From contig JAJFLL010000267.1 in NCBI GenBank assembly GCA_021772695.1, forward strand, positions 1 to 5,919: a DNA stretch of 5,919 nt, in the 5' to 3' direction. Below, piece after piece: positions 1-5,919 of the stretch. Every line of letters begins with the position of its first letter. Within the stretch, counting starts at the first letter, position 1. The position numbers and the translations under genes are program-made. The stretch comes from Deltaproteobacteria bacterium (lineage in GTDB: Bacteria > UBA10199 > DSSB01). The notes under the pieces were generated by a model, which saw only the letters and a list, made by a program, of their open reading frames with translations, was not told the DNA's origin and did not search any database.

Positions 1-2448
1 GAACAAAAGGACGGCGTCACCGGGGAAGATTACGAACCCCTGTTAAGTCTGCTCAACGATTCCGATGAAGTGGTACAAGTAGAATTTGAAGAGTTCGGGA
101 ACGATGTCCACGCCTTGCGCGGGGTGCCCGTTAAAGTATTAGAGACTCCTCAGGGCCCGGTCAAGGTCACCACGGTCTTTGATTTGATCAATGGACAATT
201 CGGGGTCGGTAGGGGCTTACCCGGAGATTATCCGAAGAGCTATGAAGATCAGGGTGCATATACCCCCGCATGGCAGGAGACCTTCACCGGAATCGGAAAA
301 AAGACGGTGATCCAATTCGCAAGATCTTGGGCCAAGACCGCTGAAAAAACCGGCGGCAAGTGTACGGTCATCTGTGGTGCCGGGGTGAATCATTATTATC
401 ACAACAACTTGATCTATCGATCCTGGATCAATGCCTTGATGCTGTGCGGATGCATCGGGGTCAATGGCGGTGGGCTCAACCATTATGTGGGTCAGGAAAA
501 GCTAGCGCCTGCCGCTTCTTGGGGCCCCATTGCCTTTGCCAAGGATTGGTACGGGCCTTCTCGACTTCAGAACGGTACTTCGTGGCATTATATGCATTCC
601 GACCAATGGCGCTACGAGGGAGATTTTAACGAATATCACGTTTGCCCTAAGAATAGCCCAATGACCGAGGGGCATACCGCCGATTTCAATGTCAAGGCGG
701 TCAGGATGGGTTGGTTGCCATTTTATCCGCAATACACCCGCAGCAATCACGAATTGTGTCGAGACGCCGAAAAGGCGGGAGCCAAGGATGCTGAGGCGAT
801 TACTCGCCACGTGGTGGAAAAATTAAAAAACCGAGAACTGAAACACGGGATTGAAGACCCCGATGCGCCGGAATGCTGGCCGAGGGTTTGGTATATTTGG
901 CGGGGTAATGCCATTTTGTCCAGTGCCAAGGGTCACGAATACTTTCTCAAACATTACCTGGGAACCCACACCAATACCATTTCGGAGGAAATGGCTGAAG
1001 ATAAGGTTCATGAGGTGACATGGCACGATAAGGCTCCTCTGGGTAAAATGGATCTTATTGTAGATCTGAATTTCCGAATGGATACTTCCGCCCTCTATTC
1101 GGACATCGTTTTACCGGCCGCCTCTTGGTACGAAAAGAATGATTTAAATTCCACCGACATGCATTCCTATATCCACCCTCTCACGGCAGCGATTCCGCCG
1201 GTTTGGGAATCCCGGAGCGATTGGGACATCTTTAAGAACATTGCGCGTTCGACCAGTGAGCTGGCGAAGAAGCACCTTCCTGATCCCATCAAAGATCTTC
1301 ATACCATCCCTTTGCTTCACGACACCCCCGATGAAATCTCCCAAAAAACCGTTCGGGATTGGGGAAGGGGAGAGTGTGATCCTATTCCGGGAAAGACCAT
1401 GTATAAAATGGCGGTGGTGGAGCGGGATTATACCCGCATCTACGATAAGTTCATCTCCTTTGGTCCCAACGTGCGCAACGGATTCGGTGCCCATGGCGTA
1501 AAATACGATGCCTCGGATCTATACGACGAGGTGTTAAAAACGCATCCTGTGGTGGAGTGGGGTGGCCAGCAGTATCCTTCCCTGGCCGAAGACATCCACG
1601 CCGCCAACATCATTTTGCATTTCGCGCCGGAAACCAATGGAGAATTATCTTACCGGGCCTACAAGGGCATGGAAGAAAAAGTGGGATTGCCCCTGGCGGA
1701 TCTGGGAGAAAAACAAAGAGATATAAGAGTAAATTTTTCTGATTTGGTCGCGCAGCCTCGCCGTCTGCTCAATAGCCCCATCTGGTCAGGTCTGATGACC
1801 GACGGGAGGGCCTACTCGGCATTCACCTATAATGTGGAGCGTCTAGTTCCCTTTCGTACCCTGACGGGTCGACTTACTTTCTACCTAGATCATGAAGGTT
1901 ACTTGGCCTTCGGGGAACACTTGCCAACCTATAAGCCTTCGCCCCGGCCTGAGGCCTTCGGCGATCTGCGAAAAAGCCTCGAAAGCGGTAAGGCCAAGAT
2001 ACTTCATTACCTTACCCCTCACGGGAAATGGCATATTCACTCCACCTACGGAGACACCCTGAGAATGTTGACCTTGTCTCGGGGTACGGAGCCTTTCTGG
2101 GTTAGTGAGGACGATGCCCGGGAACTGGGAATCAATGATAACGATTACGTCGAGGTCTATAATGACCACGGGGTCGTTGTCACCCGTGCCAACGTCAGCG
2201 CCCGTATTCCCAAGGGTGTCTGCATCATCTACCACGCGCCGGAACGAACTTACTCGGTTCCTCGCTCACCGCTTCGCAATTACCGGCGGGCGGGCGGACA
2301 TAACAGCCTGGTTCGTGCCCGCATGAAACCCAACTTGATGGTCGGTGGCTACGGGCAATTTACGTATCACTTCAATTATTGGGGTCCAACGGGGGCGAAC
2401 CGTGACACCCATATTCTGGTGAGAAAATTGGAAGAATTAATTTGGTAA
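1..2448 (+). CDS. narG: Respiratory nitrate reductase alpha subunit NarG, 3' part (N-terminus outside the window)
   Basis: Catalytic Mo-bisMGD subunit that reduces nitrate to nitrite. The reading frame is open from base 1 and gives 815 residues ending in TAA at 2446-2448. E. coli NarG has about 1247 residues and aligns from roughly residue 434, so about a third is missing, including the FS0 cluster ligands and the Mo-ligating Asp. Visible family landmarks (fragment numbering) are: GAGVNHYYH at about 126-134, a conserved active-site stretch; the CGCIGVNGGG and HYVGQEK motifs just after it; YSDIVLPAASWYEK at about 365-378; the LTGRLTFYLDH segment at about 621-631; and a C-terminal molybdopterin-dinucleotide-binding domain from HSTYGD (about 680) through YHAPER. 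The protein stops at the conserved Trp of the VRKLEELIW end and lacks the extra tail of E. coli NarG. Segments such as ERDYTRIYDK and VERLVPFRTLTGR recall Bacillus-type NarG. A nitrite oxidoreductase alpha subunit is a less likely alternative. Confidence 0.96.
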   Translation, partial: EQKDGVTGEDYEPLLSLLNDSDEVVQVEFEEFGNDVHALRGVPVKVLETPQGPVKVTTVFDLINGQFGVGRGLPGDYPKSYEDQGAYTPAWQETFTGIGKKTVIQFARSWAKTAEKTGGKCTVICGAGVNHYYHNNLIYRSWINALMLCGCIGVNGGGLNHYVGQEKLAPAASWGPIAFAKDWYGPSRLQNGTSWHYMHSDQWRYEGDFNEYHVCPKNSPMTEGHTADFNVKAVRMGWLPFYPQYTRSNHELCRDAEKAGAKDAEAITRHVVEKLKNRELKHGIEDPDAPECWPRVWYIWRGNAILSSAKGHEYFLKHYLGTHTNTISEEMAEDKVHEVTWHDKAPLGKMDLIVDLNFRMDTSALYSDIVLPAASWYEKNDLNSTDMHSYIHPLTAAIPPVWESRSDWDIFKNIARSTSELAKKHLPDPIKDLHTIPLLHDTPDEISQKTVRDWGRGECDPIPGKTMYKMAVVERDYTRIYDKFISFGPNVRNGFGAHGVKYDASDLYDEVLKTHPVVEWGGQQYPSLAEDIHAANIILHFAPETNGELSYRAYKGMEEKVGLPLADLGEKQRDIRVNFSDLVAQPRRLLNSPIWSGLMTDGRAYSAFTYNVERLVPFRTLTGRLTFYLDHEGYLAFGEHLPTYKPSPRPEAFGDLRKSLESGKAKILHYLTPHGKWHIHSTYGDTLRMLTLSRGTEPFWVSEDDARELGINDNDYVEVYNDHGVVVTRANVSARIPKGVCIIYHAPERTYSVPRSPLRNYRRAGGHNSLVRARMKPNLMVGGYGQFTYHFNYWGPTGANRDTHILVRKLEELIW

Positions 2449-2457
2449 AGGTGATCC
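2449..2457 (+). promoter_or_regulatory. Ribosome binding site of narH filling the whole narG-narH gap
   Basis: The nine bases between the narG stop and the narH ATG read AGGTGATCC, the exact complement of the GGATCACCT segment near the 3' end of bacterial 16S rRNA. The narG stop codon TAA lies directly upstream, so the ribosome ending narG sits on the narH initiation region. This supports ATG 2458 as the start and suggests translational coupling. Confidence 0.8.
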
Positions 2458-3948
<1,491 letters not shown>

Positions 3949-3949
3949 T

Positions 3950-4507
3950 ATGACGCAGTCCATCCATCCCTATCAAGTACTTGCCATGCTCATTCAGTAC
4001 CCCGCGACAGGATTCATGCGGACTCTGGATCACGACATTCCCAAGGTGAAAAAAAAGTATCCCGATGCCATGGCGGGCATGGAAGGTTTTTTGGATTATT
4101 TGCGGACCCAGTCTGAGACCGCCATTCAAGAGCTTTACATCCAAACCTTCGACATTCAGGCGATCTGCAATCTAGATGTGGGTTTTATCTTGTTTGGTGA
4201 AGACTATAAGCGGGGGGAATTTATGGCCCACCTAAAGAGAGAACACCGGGATGCGGGCAATGCCTGCGGTACCGAGCTGCCCGATTTTCTGCCCAATATT
4301 TTAAATCTGCTTTCACTAATTCAAGACGAAAGCTTGGCTACCGAACTGGTTCATACCTTCGTCGTGCCGGCTTTAGACAAAATGTTGGAGGGATTCAAAA
4401 AAGGTGGGAATGTCTACTCCCTTCCGCTGCAGGCTATCCAGGCTATCTTGAAACAGGATTTCCTTGTTTCTGAAAAGGAATGTATCGAACAAGGAGTCGC
4501 TCCATGA
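3950..4507 (+). CDS. narJ: Nitrate reductase molybdenum cofactor assembly chaperone NarJ
   Basis: Cytoplasmic chaperone of the NarJ/TorD-like family that binds the NarG N-terminus, allows Mo-cofactor and Fe-S insertion, and is not part of the final complex. It has 185 residues, close to the Bacillus length (about 184) and shorter than E. coli NarJ (about 236). Family motifs seen are YIQTFD at 63-68, LFGEDYKRGEFMAHLK at 81-96 and ELPDFLPNIL at 109-118, followed by helical sequence. There is no signal peptide or membrane segment. The start at 3950 is 1 nt after the narH stop, and the stop TGA overlaps the narI ATG as ATGA. A lysine run at 34-36 is encoded by AAA AAA AAG. The assignment is secure from the motifs together with its place between narH and narI. 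Confidence 0.95.
   Translation: MTQSIHPYQVLAMLIQYPATGFMRTLDHDIPKVKKKYPDAMAGMEGFLDYLRTQSETAIQELYIQTFDIQAICNLDVGFILFGEDYKRGEFMAHLKREHRDAGNACGTELPDFLPNILNLLSLIQDESLATELVHTFVVPALDKMLEGFKKGGNVYSLPLQAIQAILKQDFLVSEKECIEQGVAP
4430..4447 (+). repeat. Tandem 9-nt duplication in narJ
   Basis: CAGGCTATC occurs twice in a row, at 4430-4438 and 4439-4447, in frame, giving Gln-Ala-Ile twice (NarJ residues 161-166). It lies in the poorly conserved C-terminal helix and keeps the reading frame. It may be a small local duplication or coincidence of an amphipathic helix. Confidence 0.45.
4491..4496 (+). promoter_or_regulatory. Ribosome binding site of narI, decides its start
   Basis: AAGGAG lies 7 nt before ATG 4504, inside the narJ 3' end. 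The alternative in-frame ATG at 4480 lies upstream of this site. The site therefore favours 4504, which also forms the ATGA overlap with the narJ stop. Confidence 0.8.
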
Positions 4508-5202
4508 AGGACTACCTACTATTCGTAGTTTTTCCCTACGTTTCCGTTGCAGTAATGTTGGTGGTGTCTTGGTTGAGATATGTTTACTTTCGCCACCAAT
4601 TCACTAGTCTTTCTTCGGAGTTCCTGGAAAGTAAGGAATTATTTTGGGGATCTGTACCCTGGCATTACGGGATCCTCTTCGTGCTCTTGGGACATTTAGT
4701 AGCCTTTATGTTTCCCCGGGAAATTCTGGTCTGGAATCAGATTCCGCTCAGGCTGCTGATTCTAGAGGTGACTGCCCTGGTCTTCGGGCTTATGGCGCTT
4801 GTGGGAATTATTCTGCTCATCATCCGTCGTGTGACTCATCCAAGAATTCGTCATGTCACCTCGACGATGGATATTGTCGTGCTGCTGGTGCTTTTGCTGC
4901 AGGTGGCTACCGGTGTGGGGATCGCAGTCTTTTATCGTTGGGGTTCCAGTTGGTACGCCGCAAGCCTGGTGCCTTATCTCCGCAGTCTGTTCGTCTTCAA
5001 GCCCAATGTGGAATACATCGTGGGCATGCCGCTGTTGATTAAAATTCATGTCCTCAGCGCATTTTCGATCATCGGCCTATTGTCATTTACCCGCTTGATT
5101 CATTTCTTGGTGATACCAATCAACTATTTGTGGCGGCCCTATCAATTGGTGATTTGGAATTGGGATCGAAAAAAGATTCGTAAGGCTCCCCGGTCCCAGT
5201 AA
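4504..5202 (+). CDS. narI: Respiratory nitrate reductase gamma subunit NarI, diheme cytochrome b
   Basis: Membrane anchor that oxidises quinol and carries two b hemes. From ATG 4504 it has 232 residues (E. coli 225). Five membrane segments are visible at about 3-25, 50-70, 84-108, 121-146 and 176-201. The four heme-ligand histidines are H54, H64, H182 and H200. The spacings of 10 and 18 equal those of E. coli H56/H66 and H187/H205. Other family features are the N-terminal FPYV and SWLRY (22-26), the HPRIRHVT loop (112-119), the FTRLIHFLVIP block (195-205) and the RPYQLVIWN end (211-219). A basic tail of about 13 residues extends beyond the last block. The upstream ATG at 4480 would add eight hydrophilic residues (MYRTRSRS) and is disfavoured. 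The start overlaps the narJ stop by 4 nt, suggesting coupled translation. Confidence 0.97.
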   Translation: MKDYLLFVVFPYVSVAVMLVVSWLRYVYFRHQFTSLSSEFLESKELFWGSVPWHYGILFVLLGHLVAFMFPREILVWNQIPLRLLILEVTALVFGLMALVGIILLIIRRVTHPRIRHVTSTMDIVVLLVLLLQVATGVGIAVFYRWGSSWYAASLVPYLRSLFVFKPNVEYIVGMPLLIKIHVLSAFSIIGLLSFTRLIHFLVIPINYLWRPYQLVIWNWDRKKIRKAPRSQ

Positions 5203-5216
5203 ATTAGTTTTTGGTA

Positions 5217-5223
5217 AAGAGGT
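5217..5223 (+). promoter_or_regulatory. Ribosome binding site of narK, supports a GTG start
   Basis: AAGAGGT at 5217-5223 (GAGG core) stands 3 nt before GTG 5227. An in-frame TAA at 5215-5217 prevents any earlier start. The next in-frame ATG, at 5263, has no comparable purine-rich site and would cut into the first membrane helix. The narI-narK gap (5203-5226) contains no hairpin or terminator. Confidence 0.65.
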
Positions 5224-5226
5224 ACT

Positions 5227-5919
5227 GTGACTGAAAATAAAAAAGCCATCTCCGTGTTGACCATGAATACCTTGGCTTTCACGGTCTGTTTCGCCTGCTG
5301 GATGATGAACGGAGTTTTGGTTACCTACCTGGTGGACAATGGGATTTTCAATTGGAACCAGGCCGAAGTGGGTTGGTTGATCGGAACCCCGGTACTGACG
5401 GGATCCATTTTGCGCCTGCCCATGGGCATACTGACGGACAAATACGGCGGGAAATGGGTCTTCGTGATTCTCATGCTTTTTACTGCTTTCGCCATGTTTT
5501 TGATGAGCTACGCAAACAGTTTTTATCAGTTCATGTTGGGTAGCCTTGCCTTCGGAGTGGTGGGCGCTTCGTTCGCAGTGGGAATCGCCTATACCGCCAT
5601 ATGGTTCAAAAAGGAGCATCAAGGAACCGCCCTCGGGATCTTTGGGGCAGGGAACGCCGGCGCCGCCTTGACCAGTATGGCGGCACCCTTCGTCCTTAGT
5701 TATCTTACCGATCATGGCGCCAACCCGGAGGCTTGGCGAAATCTTCCCAAGCTTTATGCGGGCCTGCTCGTGGTCATGACCCTACTCTTTACTTTCTTCA
5801 CTTATGCCAAAAAAGTGGAACAGGGCGTCGAGAAAACGCTCGGTGAACGGCTGCGTCCGCTTAAAAATATTCGGGTCTGGCGCTTCGGTTTCTATTATTT
5901 TTACGTCTTCGGGGGCTTC
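5227..5919 (+). CDS. narK: Nitrate/nitrite transporter NarK (MFS, NNP family), 5' part, runs off the window
   Basis: Inner-membrane transporter that supplies nitrate to the reductase and/or expels nitrite. 231 residues are present from GTG 5227 with no stop before the window end, about half of a 12-helix protein. Six membrane helices are visible at about 10-34, 46-69, 78-95, 100-125, 134-160 and 174-194, with the seventh beginning near 219. Family marks are LAFTVCFACWMMNG (16-29); the helix-2 arginine R63 in ILRLP, equivalent to the substrate-binding arginine of E. coli NarK; the MFS loop GILTDKYGGK (67-76); and the nitrate-signature stretch GIFGAGNAGA (137-146). The GAGNAG form resembles the NarK1-like subgroup, often proposed to be proton-coupled nitrate importers, rather than E. 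coli NarK; this subtype is inferred. It follows narI by 24 nt and is probably co-transcribed. Confidence 0.92.
   Translation, partial: MTENKKAISVLTMNTLAFTVCFACWMMNGVLVTYLVDNGIFNWNQAEVGWLIGTPVLTGSILRLPMGILTDKYGGKWVFVILMLFTAFAMFLMSYANSFYQFMLGSLAFGVVGASFAVGIAYTAIWFKKEHQGTALGIFGAGNAGAALTSMAAPFVLSYLTDHGANPEAWRNLPKLYAGLLVVMTLLFTFFTYAKKVEQGVEKTLGERLRPLKNIRVWRFGFYYFYVFGGF

Noticed and set aside
179..191. TTGAT-TTG-ATCAA, resembling an FNR/CRP-type binding site.
   Set aside because: The half-sites are separated by 3 rather than the 4 bases of an FNR box, and it lies well inside narG, far from any start.
1144..2235. Minus-strand open frames of 116 codons at 1144-1494 and 1885-2235.
   Set aside because: Both lie fully inside narG, opposite conserved NarG motifs, and show no recognisable domain.
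4049..4057. A8G run in narJ containing an A AAA AAG slippery heptamer in the correct frame for -1 frameshifting, with AAGGTG just upstream.
   Set aside because: The same in-frame heptamer also occurs at 297-303 in narG and 5169-5175 in narI, so it is background from Lys codons. The -1 frame reaches a stop after about 20 codons, and no clear downstream stem was seen.
4480..4503. Earlier in-frame ATG for narI at 4480.
   Set aside because: It would add only MYRTRSRS before the first membrane helix, deepen the overlap with narJ to 28 nt, and place the clear AAGGAG site inside the gene.
5107..5119. TTGGT-GAT-ACCAA palindrome in narI.
   Set aside because: Only a 5-bp repeat in coding sequence near the 3' end of narI, over 100 nt from the narK start; expected by chance in a window of this size.
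5203..5226. Possible terminator or promoter between narI and narK.
   Set aside because: The 24 bases include a short T-run but no GC-rich inverted repeat before it, and there is no room for a convincing -35/-10 pair with leader.
5083..5715. 210-codon open frame on the minus strand across the narI-narK junction.
   Set aside because: It is antisense to well-supported NarI and NarK coding sequence, its product matches no family I recognise, and its composition (many His, Gln, Gly) is that of a shadow frame of membrane protein codons.

Overview
The window holds the greater part of a respiratory nitrate reductase operon, all on the + strand: narG (3' part only), narH, narJ, narI, then the 5' part of a narK-type nitrate/nitrite transporter. 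Coding density is essentially complete. The gaps are 9 nt (narG-narH), 1 nt (narH-narJ), a 4-nt ATGA overlap (narJ-narI) and 24 nt (narI-narK). There is no gene-free stretch over 300 bases, and I saw no RNA gene, mobile element, CRISPR array, promoter or terminator.

Layout: 1-2448 encodes the C-terminal 815 residues of NarG, the molybdenum catalytic subunit. 2458-3948 encodes the complete four-cluster iron-sulfur subunit NarH. 3950-4507 encodes the assembly chaperone NarJ. 4504-5202 encodes the diheme cytochrome b membrane anchor NarI. 5227-5919 encodes the first 231 residues of NarK, starting at GTG and running off the window.

How they work together: NarI oxidises membrane quinol and passes electrons through its two b hemes to the Fe-S chain of NarH and then to the Mo-bisMGD site of NarG, which reduces nitrate to nitrite. 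NarJ is needed to load cofactors into NarG before the complex docks on NarI. NarK moves nitrate in and/or nitrite out, which fits an active site facing the cytoplasm. The NarG N-terminus, which would show any export signal and the Mo ligand, lies outside the window.

Organism: a bacterium capable of nitrate respiration, of medium GC content, with strong Shine-Dalgarno sequences. Several NarG and NarH segments read more like the Bacillus-type enzymes than the E. coli enzyme as I remember them, and NarJ is of the short (about 185 aa) kind. The phylum cannot be settled from this window. A nitrite-oxidising role (Nitrobacter-type NxrAB, close relatives of NarGH) is less likely, because no nxrX-like gene separates the first two genes, but it is not formally excluded.

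This is a conventional operon. I found no undescribed system. The points worth a second look are small: a narG-narH gap made entirely of a perfect anti-Shine-Dalgarno complement, a long hairpin inside narH, a short palindrome at the end of narH, and a possible difference at the quinol site of NarI.
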